DNA of 64,000 nt. Source: Bryoerythrophyllum caledonicum (lineage: Eukaryota; Streptophyta; Bryopsida; Pottiales; Pottiaceae). Each line of letters starts with the position of its first letter. The first letter of the stretch is position 1. Under the pieces are notes generated by a model. The model saw nothing but the letters and a program-made list of their open reading frames with translations. It did no database searches and had not been told where the DNA came from. Positions 1 through 12,800 of this stretch are shown piece by piece. The stretch is taken from positions 11,662,190 to 11,726,189 of the forward strand of contig OZ020518.1 of the NCBI GenBank assembly GCA_963971425.1, in the 5' to 3' direction. A program made the translations under genes and the position numbers.

Positions 1-3000
1 CCGGGTTGCAGCCCCATGGAAATTTTCCACATTATAAGCAACAAATTTCCAGGAGTCACGTGAGCAAAATTAGCCTCAAGTTTTCCTGCGAGTTGGTTAT
101 TGGTTTCTCAAGTTGGTTGAATTAGAAAAAATATAAAATAGAGTGGTTTTCCTTGTTGTAAAAAACTAGGGGCGTTTTTTGCTGCCGTCTTCCATGTGTA
201 CGTTTATGAGGTCCATGAAGCTTATTCCCAGAATGTCTGTCTATGTCCATATCGCAGAACTCCTACGAAGGCTTTACTTCTTTCAGCGTGTGTGAAGATC
301 ATGATGCACTGTCAGCCTCCAAACCGGGAGCTCGGCGAGCAGGTCGTTGCCGTGTTTAGAAGGTAATTTGATGTTTTTCATAGAGTTTTTTGTCACTAAG
401 ATCTTTTACTCTCGGTTATTTATCTTGGTTATTGTAGTAGACGACAAAATGGAGAACTCAGGTTTTTTTTCTGTGAAATGACTTTTTGAACAATGTTGAG
501 CAGGTATGAGAGTTCCGTGGATGCGGAACTGCAGCAAAGAGCTGTGGAGTTTCTTGCATTGAGTCGTAAGGGACTGGCCATGGTGGACATCATGGCTGAA
601 ATGCCCAAGTTTCCTGAACGCCAGGTATGGACTAGTTTCTGAAATTAAGATGTTGATTGTATATGCCGTTCAAGTTTTTCGTGGATGGTTTTTGAGGCCA
701 ACTCCTGTAACAGATAACTCTGGTTGTTTAGCGTATATCGTTTCTGTATTGATATTCTTGTAGTTTATAAATCTTTGTTGGATGTATCTTGTGTGAACTG
801 CAGTCAGCTTTATTGAAGAAAGCAGAGGACACAGACGGAGATGCAGCTGAAATAAGTGCAACCAAGATGCGTTTGCAGCAACAAAGCTCAACGGCCTTGG
901 TGGTGAGAGATCCGGAGCCTAACACCGGTGGCCTTCAGCCAGTTTTCATGTCCAGGGCAGCATCTTCCGGCCGACATCCAGTAAGCAGCTACATCCCCCT
1001 GGACTAGATCAGATCGTCTAAATTTGTGCTTTTGCCAACTTGTTGAGCGCACTAATTGGTTATGCCTGATGGTATTGAAATGCCCTAAAATCTTTTACGG
1101 TGTGCCCTGCATGAATGTCATAAATTGCAGCCCTTCATTAGTTCTAGGATATTCTCTTAGGCGCTTAGTTGGACAACTGCTGTTAGTCGATGTTATCGCT
1201 TCAATGCATGAATCTGGAGGGACTTGACTAGAATCACTTGATTCTGTCATGTCTCACAGCGAATAGTATTACAAAAGTATCTGCAGCTGGTTTTATGAAT
1301 GGCATTTTGTTGCATGCAGGAGCAAGCAGCCGATCCCGAGACTCCACAAGCTTCAGAAGCAGTACCTTCGTCGGAACCTTATTCTAATGGAACAAACCCT
1401 CAACAGGCTCCTCGTGCAGCTTCTCGCGAATCTTCTGGTGACTTACTAGGTGATCTTATGGGCCCGCTGGCCATAGAGGCACCTCCTTCTGCAGCTTCCA
1501 CAAGTTCAAGTGATTTATTGGCACTTGAAGGTCCTCCAGGACCACCTGCTGCAGCAGCTGCCCCTGGAGACACTCTTGCATTGGCCCTACTTGATGAAGC
1601 TCCTACGAAGGTCCAGGTATGTCATAGTGGGCCTTTAACACGTTTTGAAATACGCTACTATCAAATTGTCCTTTTATTTCCAGGATTTGGTAGTTAGATC
1701 TTTCTTTCTTATCGACTGAAATGGTACTAAGGAACCATACCAGGGGCTAACTATATGTATCACAAAAATTTCTTTCTAATCAGTATTTGAATTCGCTAGG
1801 CCTTGGTAATGCACGAGTAGAAGCACTAAATTGTGCAATTTGTGTGTCGTACGCAGCCTCTTAGAAATGTAGCGGAATGGTTCAAAGAACTTTCCATGAA
1901 GGACAGTGGTGTGTTGTATGAAGATCCTTATGTACAGGTATGTTTGTTTCGAAACTCTGGGTGCCTCTTATTTATGTGTACGATCATTGTTTTGCTTATG
2001 TTGGAGGTGGCGCCCATTGAGTGATAGTGATGCCTCTGAAATCTATTACCAAATTCGTGTGCATTATTAGCGATGAATGTTATATTTCATACACGATCTT
2101 ATATTTTGAAATTCATGCAGATTGGTTTGAAGGCAGAGTGGCGTAATGCCCAAGGCAGAATGGTCCTTTTTGTTGGGAATAAACACACGGGACCGTTAAC
2201 AAATGTTAGAATTTCAGTTTTGCCGCCACCTCATCTACGAGTGCAATCAGCAGTTGTTCCCAATACCATTCCTCCAAGAGCACAGGTATGTACTTCATCC
2301 ATTTTCACTAATTCAGGACTTTTTGATAGCACGTAAATTTCATGTTTTCTCCAAGCCAAGCGATCTTTCGATATGTAATCTTCTCCACTAAAAGAAGTGC
2401 TTATTAGAGGGTGGTGATCCATCTTTATTTTGCATTGGCTGTGGAGAGATGGAAAGTAATTTTCCAGCTGTCGATGGGAGCTTGCAAATGCAGAACTGTA
2501 TTTTCTCGTTTGTCTCACTCAAGGTTTTATTCCACTTACTTTTATCATGAGGCATGATTTGGCAGGTGCAAGTTCCAGTTGATGTGGCATGCATTCGTGC
2601 AAGCAGAGAGACTGCGGTTCTTGACTTCAACTATCATGTTGGCCATACTCCTGTATGTTCGCAACCTTTAATTTTCAAGGATGTCTGAAAGATATTTGAT
2701 TATATTTTCGAAGTTTTCATTCTTCATTTTGTGGTCCTTCTTCTTTGTGGTGTTACTGCAGTTTTATTTTAGTGTTATGCACTGGTTACATCCCAGTGGG
2801 AGTCGTCTGTTCTTTTATGGTCATTTTTTCCTCCAGTTAAACGTGACAGTCACGCTGATGTTTGCAGGTGAATGTAACAATTAAGTTGCCAACGCTGTTA
2901 AACAAATTTTTGCAAGTTGCTCCTGTATCGGCTAACGAGTTTGTCGCCCGGTGGAGAGCACTTGGGGGCCCACCGACCAAGCTCCAAGAAGTGGTAGTTA

Positions 3001-4016
3001 TTTCTAACTTCGTGTCATCCTAAAAACTTTTGAATGGATGCATCTTTCGCACAATTTTGTTGATTATTTGCAAGTAGTTTGACACAGTGACCTTCGATGT
3101 TCTTTCATCAGTCTCTGCTTGTGATGAGAACTTAGGTTACATCACCTGAATCCATCATGTATCTCGAAGATTGGAAGACTGGAAACAACAGCGTGTATTA
3201 AAGTTCAGTGTGATCAATTGCACTGTGTCTCTGCAAATAGAGTGAGAGATCACTGACCAATTGATTTGTTCTTCGTAGGTTCGTGGTGTAAGGCCTATGC
3301 CACTCGCGGAAATGGCAGACCTCTTTACTCGTCTTCATATTGGTGTTGCCCCCGGCCTTGTACGTTTCAACGCCCGACTTCTATGATTTTCGCTGCGTGG
3401 TCTCAGTATTGTGTTCACACCAGATAGTCCGTTGGATCTGTCTCTCAGAATCAGATCTGTCCTGACATTGGTTACAACCCTAAACTAATGCTGCGAGAGG
3501 TGCAAACTCTGCAGGATCCAAACGTCAACAACATTGTTGCTGCAACAACATTCTATTCTGGAACTGCAGCCACGTTGTGCCTGGTACTGAAACACTTCTC
3601 TTGTCTGTGTTACATTCCAAACTTGCACACAGTCAATGATTGTGAATATGATGTCAACGGCGTGACTTCTGTCTTACAGGTACGCGTTGAGACAGATCCG
3701 TCGGATAGGACACAAATGAGGTTAACAGCTGCTTCAGAAGATCCCAACACTACATACGAGTACTCCATCTCACCTCCTTCGCATGATGAACTGTTATCAA
3801 GAGCTTTCTGAATGCGCCTTGGTTCGTGATTACAAACGTAAAACAGTGGGTTCGTAATGAGATTTATGCAGCTTCTGATTGCGTGTACTGTTCTACAGGC
3901 TGAAGGAGCTGATTAAAGAGCACGTTATGATGGGCATCTCGTTTGCACCGCAACGGCCTCAAGCTCCGCCGCCTTCCGCAATGGGCCTGCCTGCTGCTTT
4001 CGCAGGCCTTATTTGA
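1..4016 (+). CDS. AP-2 complex subunit alpha (alpha-adaptin), C-terminal part, 13 exons
   Basis: Large subunit of the AP-2 clathrin adaptor, which binds membrane, cargo and accessory proteins at the plasma membrane during endocytosis. The 5' part lies outside the window. Exons: 1-59, 258-362, 504-624, 804-980, 1320-1616, 1857-1937, 2121-2285, 2566-2652, 2868-2993, 3279-3359, 3515-3583, 3680-3759, 3899-4016. Joined, they read 521 residues without a stop. The end of the trunk is recognisable (PGCSPMEIFHII, then YESSVDAELQQRAVEF and DIMAEMPKFPERQ). Exon 5 is a low-complexity hinge rich in Ala, Pro and Ser with DLL motifs. The ear follows and ends with VRVETDPSDRTQ and LKELIKEH. The donor after 3759 (GTACTC) is weak but is the only join that restores the expected TYE-LKEL ending. 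All other introns are ordinary GT-AG. Identity is secure; minor exon edges could shift. Confidence 0.93.
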
Positions 4017-4451
4017 TATCCTTTCCTCTTTCCAGGTTCGTGTCATAGATTCTCCCTTTCTAAAAAGAAGAGGATGTTTTGAGCTTACAGAGGTTTGCAC
4101 GCCTCATGCAACGCTTTGTCACACCGCAAATCGTGATTTAGAATTCGACATCAGGATGGTTGGTGAAGTTTTACTCAGATAAGGAATCATCGTCCAAGCG
4201 TTGTTTTTATGTAGAATATGGGTATTTATTTCATGCAAGTGTCTCACTAGTGTTTATTTCAAATAATGGTATTCCAAAGTTCTGCAAGACTTTCTGTCTT
4301 TACTACTTCGTTGCTGACCGAGGCCATCTTTGTTATTGTAAAGTCCGGGTAATGTACTCTGACTAACACAAATTTCATTCTTTTGAAAAAATTGTCCACC
4401 AAATCACCATTCCATTTTTTCATGTTTGGTGATTTGATGGACTTGTTGCCT
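4017..4451. other. 3' flank of the AP-2 alpha gene
   Basis: AT-rich sequence containing the likely 3' UTR and downstream flank of the alpha-adaptin gene. I see no convincing gene. The short open frames here lack splice or family signals. Confidence 0.5.
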
Positions 4452-5385
4452 TTAACCCCTAAAGGACCAGAGTCTCCTTTGGGGGGATTTCTGATTTTGG
4501 GCAGGTTCCTAAAATTCGAAAAAAAATCCTTTTTCTCTGAAATTTTTATTCTAGATTGCCTCTGATAAGAGCTTCATGGACATATTTTTATTTTATTTTT
4601 TGGATTTGTGGTTTGAAAGTTAGTACCACTTAAAGCCAAAAGTGGGGAGACCGGGCACCTCCAAAAAATTTGACAAAAGTTTCTATTGACATTGAGATTT
4701 TTCACACACATAAAGAATATTTCCTTTTTTGGAAATTTTCAAAAAAAAAACTTGTCTTTAGTGTAAAAAGGCATTATATTCCAAGTCAAACATTTTCACA
4801 CATTGTCGGGCAACTGGGGAAAAATACTTCATCTTTTCTACATAAAACCTAGAGATCTTCATATTTTTCACTTTTTATTTTTTCAAAAACAATATATGGT
4901 GCAAACCTTCTTATTGACCGTTTGGATTATCATTTGAATACATACGTAGTTCACAAAAAAATAAAACGTGAAATGACAATTTTTGATTTTCCACTCCTTG
5001 CACACTTGTTTTGAATATGCTACACCCCTTTTTTACCTCTAAAAATTGGTGTGCTCGGAAATAACATCATGTTTAAGACAATGGTATAGGATTTAGACCT
5101 TGTACAATGCAAAAATTTGATACAAAGTGAAGTCAAAGTCTGCTGATCTACTCAACGCAGGGAAGAACTTGAACCATTGTTTTGACTTCAAACACTAAAA
5201 TCTATCAATCCGTGCGATGGATTGCAACCAGAATTTTATGGCATGTTTATATAGATGTCTATTTTAAGATCTTACGATTGAAAATCCAAAATTCACTTTA
5301 AGATGTGATTTTCATGTCTCTTTTTGGCAGTGGCAATTTTGGACTGGTTTTAGAGCGAAAGTGGTCGTGGTCCTTCAGGGGTTAA
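4452..5385 (+). mobile_element. TTAA-flanked terminal-inverted-repeat element, copy A (934 bp)
   Basis: It begins TTAACCCCTAAAGGACC and ends GGTCCTTCAGGGGTTAA, so the ends are near-perfect inverted repeats bounded by TTAA. The interior is non-coding and co-linear with the copies at 16251-17180 and 53206-54136, with the same landmarks (GACCGTTTGGATTATC, CACTTGTTTTGAATATGC, AAGTGAAGTCAAAGT). It lies between the AP-2 alpha gene and the SIP gene. It is a non-autonomous element. TTAA duplication and an end starting CCC are piggyBac hallmarks, but no transposase is present, so the superfamily is an inference. Confidence 0.85.
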
Positions 5386-5387
5386 TT

Positions 5388-5700
5388 GTGCTTTAGTGAG
5401 CTCCCTTTACGACAACCTCGTTGGTTTTGCCTCCTCTATATATATAGAAAATGCTATAATGGAGAAGGTGGGTGAAGTTTGTAATGTGGGAGTATTGGAT
5501 GAATGGTGATCGCTTTATCAATTTGGTGGGAGAGATGACAACTTGGAAGTGTACAGAAAGCAAGGTCTAGGGAAGGAATTTGATGATGAATAAGGTTGTA
5601 ATGGCGAATGGTTGTTATAATGAACTAAAATTTGTTTCTTGACCCAAGCCGCCTCTTATAATGAGATTGTTGTTATAAAAGATGCTTTTCTAAAGGAAGT
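5388..5700 (-). repeat. Old dispersed element, homologous to 34909-36385
   Basis: The reverse complement shares long blocks with 34909-35030 and 36110-36385, for example TCTCATTATAAGAGGCGGCT, CTCCCACATTA and GTAAAGGGAGCT. At the second locus the homology is split by a TTAA element. I see no coding capacity. It ends just before the last exon of the SIP gene. Confidence 0.7.
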
Positions 5701-5753
5701 TGATTGTATATTAAAAAAAATTGTGGGACACAATTAAAGTTATAGACATTTTT

Positions 5754-8598
5754 TCACAAAAAAATATTTTCCTTCCATACTTTTTTTGATGGTTGTGGAG
5801 TGAGCTCAAGTCTTGTGGCAGAATCTGATTTGTAGAGCAACTTCATAGTCTTGACTGCTACTAGAGTTCCTAAGATAGGCCCAAGCCAATATACAGCATA
5901 ATGCTCTCCTAAATCATTTTGTTCATTTACAACTGCCCATCCATAAACCTACCATGCCAATATGTCATAAGTATTAGTTGAACACCCAAAAAAACTCAGT
6001 ATTTTTGCTAAACATTGAATTTAAGTGTACAATTTATCAAAAAAATTGAAAATAAGTTTGTAATGTGAGGCAAAGATACCATGAGACGGACCACTCTACT
6101 CATTTTGAATAGTCCTAAATAGTTCTCAATTCATCTGTAATTAAGTCAAAGAAGAGAAAGGTAACTAAGATTTATGGTTCATTATAATCTCTCTTTTTCT
6201 TCTAAATTGTGACTAAGATTAGTTTTGACTTGAGTAGAAAGACTACCATATTCATTTACAGATCTAATAGCCATTAAGTATGAAGAAAGAATAGTATTAA
6301 AATCAAAAGACCGATATCTTATTGGATGGCTAACTCAATTATTAAAAAAATAAGGTAAGCTTAGACATAGAACTTTATTATTTCTAGTTCACAATCCAAG
6401 ACTCCACTATCACATGTCCTTTAAAATATAGTACCAATTTTGAACTTATTGGAATGTTTATTACCCACTTAAAGAACATGATTCTAAAGCTATTGATTGG
6501 ATTAAGATTTTGCGATTTTATAAAAGCTATTGTTTGCATTTAGTATTTTGTGATTTTTTTAAAGCTACTGTTTGGATTTATGATTTTGTGATTTTATAAC
6601 ACAGTTCAACCCTCAAACATCAGAACCTATGACTATGGCATCTTTATCCATTCTAACGTATGCTCTAATTTTTCATTAATATAAGTGTCAACTTTTTTAT
6701 TTCATTTTTTAGAGATGACACCACATGTCTTGTACATGTTACAAATATTCTGAATCTTTTTATTAATGTTCATTATAGTGCCAAAAGTTGTGGTGTGAGT
6801 GAAACTTCTGTGACTAGCTAGATTTAGAAAATCATTCAACCATGGTTATTTTCATAAAACTCAAAATTTTATTACTTATTCTATTTTATGATTATATATT
6901 ATTTTGTTATCTTAAACGCACAATTTCAAATTGTGCATATAATCTATTCAATATTATGGACAACTTTTTTTAATTTCATATTGGAGTAGAAACTAGACTT
7001 TAGGAGCTTCATTTCATTGGTTGGACTGAAATTTTCAAAAAAATCATTCTATTGACTCAAATTTAGATTTAGCACAAAAGCTATAAATTTCTAAAATTCA
7101 CTACATCAATATCCGTGCCACAATTTTTTTTTGGAAGAAACATAATCACCTCAATGAGGCAAGTTTCATCATCATCTAAAGCTTACACATTTATCGAACT
7201 TTCCAAAATAGAATCGGATGAACAATTCTTCAGCTAGTGTCATGCATTCAAAGTCATCGAAGAAGCCACATTTTGGCTTCTCATATGTTCTAGGGTTAAA
7301 AAGGTTTCATTCTAGTCGAGAGTCTCATACACCATACAACGTGAAGGCTGGATTCTAAAAGTAGATGTTTGGCCAGATATATATTTTAGGAAATTAAATT
7401 TTCCACCAAGAAGGAATTAAGTTATTTTGGAAAAATGTTCACCGGAAATGCCGCATAAAAATGTTATATTTCTAATAATGAGTACTCTATTAATGAATAC
7501 CCTCTATTTCTAATAATAGATGATGACAGTTCATTTTTGCAATATTCTCATATGAGACAAACATGTGAAAAAAGGATGCATGGTATGTAGTTTGAAATTG
7601 GACTGTACAAACTTACATTTGTGGGGTTCATTGATGGTCCTGTGTACGGCCCACCAAGGATGACAAGCATAATAGTGGTCAGAACTGGGATGAGCCGCTT
7701 GGCCCATGGATGATTGACTGGCCCCCTGAACGTGGTCATGAGAGACACCAGAATGAGCATGTAGGTTAGGATACCCTCCACCAGAACTCCCTTGAAAGGA
7801 TCCACTTGGAGTGTGGGCCCTCCCACCAAGTGCTTGGCATCGGGTGGCACAAATTGCATGACAAATACCGCCGCCCACATGGCTGCCACCATCTGCCCAC
7901 ACAAAACTTGAAATTAGTCCATTTCCATGAGGTTTGGAGACAACATAGCAATCATAACATTTCTACACACAAACAAAATTGGTGAAAATGAGAGCATAAT
8001 TCACAATGTCTTAATTGGCAATTGAATTCCACATTGTGAATTATATATTCTAATCATTTCAGTTTTAAGAAAAAAAAAGAATTGTCTTGCCTGAGCCATC
8101 GAGCGGACCAAGATGGTTACCACAGTGTGCCGATTGTAACTCTCTCCCAAGTACGCAAACGCCACCAAGCTCAAAATGTTCCAGCACGCGCCGCCCATCC
8201 ACGTCGCCAGATACAAAAAAGACGGCAACACCACAAGCATCGCCCCCGCCATCAACACACCCAACACATCAAGATCCCAATCCAACTCCTGCACCACCAA
8301 ATTGTTGTGTAACGTGTCGTTACAATAATGCAAACGCAGTAGTGGAGGAACAAGCTAAAAACTTCAACATATTTGCTCTGGAAAACAGAATTATAGGAAC
8401 GACTCAATAATGGCTACCATCACAGAGAAGGAGGGTTATGCAGCTAGTGAGTGTTCTGCTAACTTTAACACGTGAAGAGTTATGTACCTGCACCATCTGA
8501 TGGGCCCCCACTCCCACGGCCGACATGCACGTCATCCACACGAACGTGATGGCGGCGTCCTTCACCGCCATCTCCGCCAGCCACAGGTCGCGGTCCAT
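5754..8598 (-). CDS. SIP-class aquaporin (small basic intrinsic protein), 4 exons, 259 aa
   Basis: A membrane channel of the MIP family; plant SIPs sit mainly in the ER and conduct water or small solutes. Exons on the minus strand: 8598-8488, 8288-8091, 7892-7617, 5948-5754. Phases match throughout. The product has hydrophobic segments typical of the six-helix fold, and the second half is diagnostic: GPYTGPSMNPTN joins directly to VYGWAVVNEQ and then HYAVYWLGPILG. Odd points: the first NPA box reads N-I-L (residues 74-76, in GGACWNIL), the second reads N-P-T (192-194), and intron 2 has a GC donor (CAG/GCAAGA). The last intron is about 1.7 kb. I chose the ATG at 8598 because it gives a normal SIP length. 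The frame stays open upstream to about 8760 but has no ATG, so an extra 5' exon is possible. Confidence 0.86.
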
Positions 8599-9878
8599 CT
8601 CGCACCAGAGCGGTTGTATGTGGAAGCGCGGGCGGAGGAAGCCGGTGCTGTCCTCCTTCCATAGCCAGGGCGGCTTGCAGTAGTAGTCCGGGGAGAAGAT
8701 CACCGCGGTGTACTGTTCCCCCCTGTGCCGCTCCTTCCTCGGTCTACCTATCTTTGTGTCTCACAAATCCAGGATCATACTATGATTCTGGCTCCTAGAT
8801 TCCTCAAGTGGCTCCTCAGTTTCACTATCTGATTCTCATGAAACTACAGGTTCTATCTCTAGGGGTTTACTAAACTCTACACGGCTACACAAAATTTTAA
8901 TAAAAACACGTCTCTTATTTGTAAATTGCTCTTTAGCTCTTGTTAAGAAACTATTTCAGCTCAAGAAAACAGAAAATCAAGCTCAGAATTTTTCACAAAG
9001 GACCAGATTCATTGCGGTCCTGAAAGAGGAATCATGAGAAGCTCCAAACATGCACTCCAGAGCCATCAATTAAGTTGCCCTAATAGATGAGTATGTCGCT
9101 CTACCACTCCTTGAATCAAACCAGAAGAACGCACAATTGCTGTAGATGATTACAAATTTCAATCAAAGGTGACGTTGGAGAGGTAAACGTTTTCAACTTT
9201 ACAAGTCAGGCAAGTCGTTTGTAGAGCTTTTACCGTGTCAAACAACTGGAGCCGAGGATTACACCTGATCATGACAACGTACTATTTGCTACACAGAAAT
9301 TGTCGGTGCACGAGTTGCATATCTAGACCACCAGCTTGCTACTTCAAGATGTTTGCGCAAAGAAATAAATGTGTGGTACCTGTTGGTGTCAAAGGTCAAC
9401 TCAAAGGACGTTCTCACAAGCGATTGAGCCACTTCGAATCTGCCATTCCTGGACGGCAGCAAATGCACCTCAAGGCTGTAACAGCCAGTTTCATGTCGAT
9501 GGAAGTCATCCCCTTTCAAATACAAGAGATGATACGGTATGCCGTCAATCTACGTCAGATTATTCAGTGTTGCAAGACACGTAGAATTATCACACCCGTT
9601 GGATAAAATAAATTCAAAGTGTATGACCCTCAATCACAATGGTTGCAATTAAACCACGGATTACTACACGGTGCTTTTTACAGCCATGGAATACTAGCAG
9701 ACTTGCAATCCTATCCCCCCACTTCTCAAAGTCCTTCCAACTCAAACTCACTCGCTGACTCTATTGATTAAGTGGCATGAGAGCCCTAGTTTAGTGATGC
9801 TAACAAGTGGTGGGGAGGCAAGTAAGTGAGAGTTGTTACCTAGAACCTTGTTGATATTGTACATGAGAGAAAACCTCA
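8599..9878. other. Intergenic, upstream of SIP and downstream of the E2/E3 gene
   Basis: Both neighbouring genes are on the minus strand, so this 1.3 kb should hold the SIP promoter and 5' UTR and the 3' end of the E2/E3 transcript. Open frames at 9235-9606 have no recognisable product or splice support. No repeat structure was seen. Confidence 0.5.
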
Positions 9879-12800
9879 TCAAACGAAACGGTTCTTGAGC
9901 TCAGTTTTTATTTCCTTGATAAAGGAAACCATCCGTTTCTGGGCTGCGGTTTCTGTGGTCAAGATCAACCACTCATCACATTGTTGCTCCACCTCTTCTC
10001 GCTTGTATCTAAAATGCTCACAAATGAGGTCAGCGAACATCGGATCGGGCTTTTGCAAAGGAGCCAAAATGGCTAATGAAAGGGTATTTTCACGATGTCG
10101 CATGTTCTCTTTCTCAGCTTGATCTGTACTCTTCTTTCTCTCATACCCCGGTTCATTGTAGTATGGATCCTGTACGAAGATCAGTGATTGGATCGAAACC
10201 AAAACTTGTAAAAGTGTAGACTTTCCAGGCGTCCAACTGGGTCCACTCCATGTGCCCAATAAACTTAAGCAAATCTTCCCTGTATTGTAGAGATTTGGAT
10301 TGAACCGCACTTTACCACCTCCCGTTGTCAAAAAATGCACAGAGGGTGGAACTTGGGGGTAATCTGCATAGAACAGATTCAAAGAATGTTCAATCACGTG
10401 AAAGTAATCACTTTCACGACAAAAATTAATCAAGATATTTCTGTATTTGATTACATTGGTTACAATTCTTTTTTTGAAACGTCGTTTGGAGGAAAATAAT
10501 ACGTACCAGGAGGCAAAAATATGTCAAAGAGGAAGATTCCATTTTGATATGGAGTGGCACTTGGTCCAATAATCAAAGCTCGTAAAACATCCATTCGATG
10601 TTGGTCCACACAGAGGTGAATCCCAGATTCCCATTCCAAAGGTAGTGTTGTGGATAATGATGAGACCTCCTTCACCATGTACAGCATGCGCTTCTGATTA
10701 TGAACCCCTCTTTTATCGATTGCATGTGATGCTTTCCCTGCAATTTGATCTCTAAAATGGTGCCTATATTGTCCATTCTCATCCACCATTTGAACCTCTT
10801 GAAACTGGAGGCCTTTGAGCTTTTCTTTATAGATTGCGGCAGCTTGTTGCTTAAGCTTTGAATCATCCCCCAACAGCGTATTAGTGGAAACCATAACACC
10901 TTCTAGTGAAAGGGACGCAGGGGACACAGTTGCATTTGCCTCATGAAGTGATTCATAACACTCACATATGCCGATGGCAAGGTTAATATCCATCTGAGCA
11001 GTTGCATCAGTTGCTTCGTTGGCTTGGAAACGCTGTACCATGACCTGTGTAACAAAAAGTTTCGATAGGATACGAATTAAAGATTGAAGTTTGCGAAGTC
11101 TTTGAAATTCTTATTAATCAATTGGCACATGATCTATCTAGGATTGATTTAACATTACCTTTGCCTGCTTGTAAATGTTTTGCATCTTCTTGACCAGAGT
11201 ATTGTCTTTGTCTTCAGATACTTTAACACCATTTGCATTCGAATTATTGCTTTTGTGGGGGAAAACTGAACTGTTCGCATCCCAAATTTCTTGATCTTCG
11301 TGAAAGCTTGACTCCAATAAAATGGGCTCCAGTTCCTTGTGAAGTCTAATAGCTTTCAATAATGCAATCTGCACTACATTCTTTTGATTAGCAGATGACA
11401 TACGACCAGGAAAAGAAAATAAAATCATTGGAAAGGAAAATTAGAAAAGAAAACGTGCAAAACATTTTCAATTTCAAATAATACTAACCATTTTGCTGTA
11501 AAGATTTCTCCTCTCTGAGATATCAAGCATGGAGTCGTTGGTAGCCAACTGGCACAGCACATTCTTTAAAATATTCTCCGAACCAAACAGCATACATATA
11601 TATGCAGGTAAGACAATCCCAGAACCTCCTCGATCCAATGCAGTGGAGAGATAGTGAAATGCAACTGCAACTTTGTTATCAAGCTCCAGCTCTTTCTTCT
11701 TAGCTGCGAGCAGCATGCTCTCGGTCGATTTCTTGTTTTCAACATTATCTCCGCCGAAACCTGGAACAAGAAATTCAGTAGTTAGAAAAACGTCTGGTAA
11801 GAAAACACAGTATGAATCTTCACATAAATTGTAGTGGTTTCAACTCCAGGTTATGAAGAAAAGTATACCTGTTCCAGAGGCCCATATTGTTGAATTGCTA
11901 GACTTTGGTGTAGTTTTGCGCTCTGATGAAAGCTGCAAAAACAAAACTATTACTCAGTGTCTTGACTTAAGAGGGCAAAGCCATTTTGATAGAATCCAAC
12001 GTCTTTAAAGGTCAAGAAAATCGTTAACTTGTAACCTTCTTCCTAGATAGCTTGAACCGAGAATAGTATTCCCACAGGCCAAGGCACTCGGAGAATCTTT
12101 ACTGCTAAATTGTCTTTGCAACTCTATTAAGATTTTTAAAATTATTGATTAAAAGCCATTAGAAGTGAATAAGTAGAAACTTGCGTCACCTGGCGGCCCT
12201 GTGTGAGGATCGTACAAGCTTTGTCAAGATCCACTATGCACTTGTATACCATAAACTTCCACTGCCCCTTGCATTGTGGATGCATTTTGTTTCTTTCATT
12301 TTTACTTCGGGGAGCTGGCATGACCATCCCACAAAAAGCACACCAGGCTGTATCACAAACTGCGCACGACCAGAATACCTTGCTCCCTTCTTCTTTGAAT
12401 CCCCCTGAATGCAAGTACAACCTCGCATGCATCAATTTCATGTTTTCTGTGTGACGACTGATTTCTCTGAACTTCGTCATTATGGCATATACGACGAGGA
12501 AAAGGCAATATACAGCCTGGTCTCGCACATCATGAGCGGCAATGAAATCCGATATTTCAAAAATCAGAAAGAGGAGTAAACAAATAATAAAGAAACTTTC
12601 AGAATCTCGATCACAACGGAAAATTCAAGGCTATCAACTATTAATCTTCTGAAATTTATCATGCACTTCGTCGAACATGAACAATCTTTAACACAAACTC
12701 ACAGGAGTAGATTTTCATCTACTTCGCTCAACGATGACATCAAAGAATACTTACCTTCTGGTATAAGAAGATCTTTCTGGGTTACCAATAGAGTTGCATT

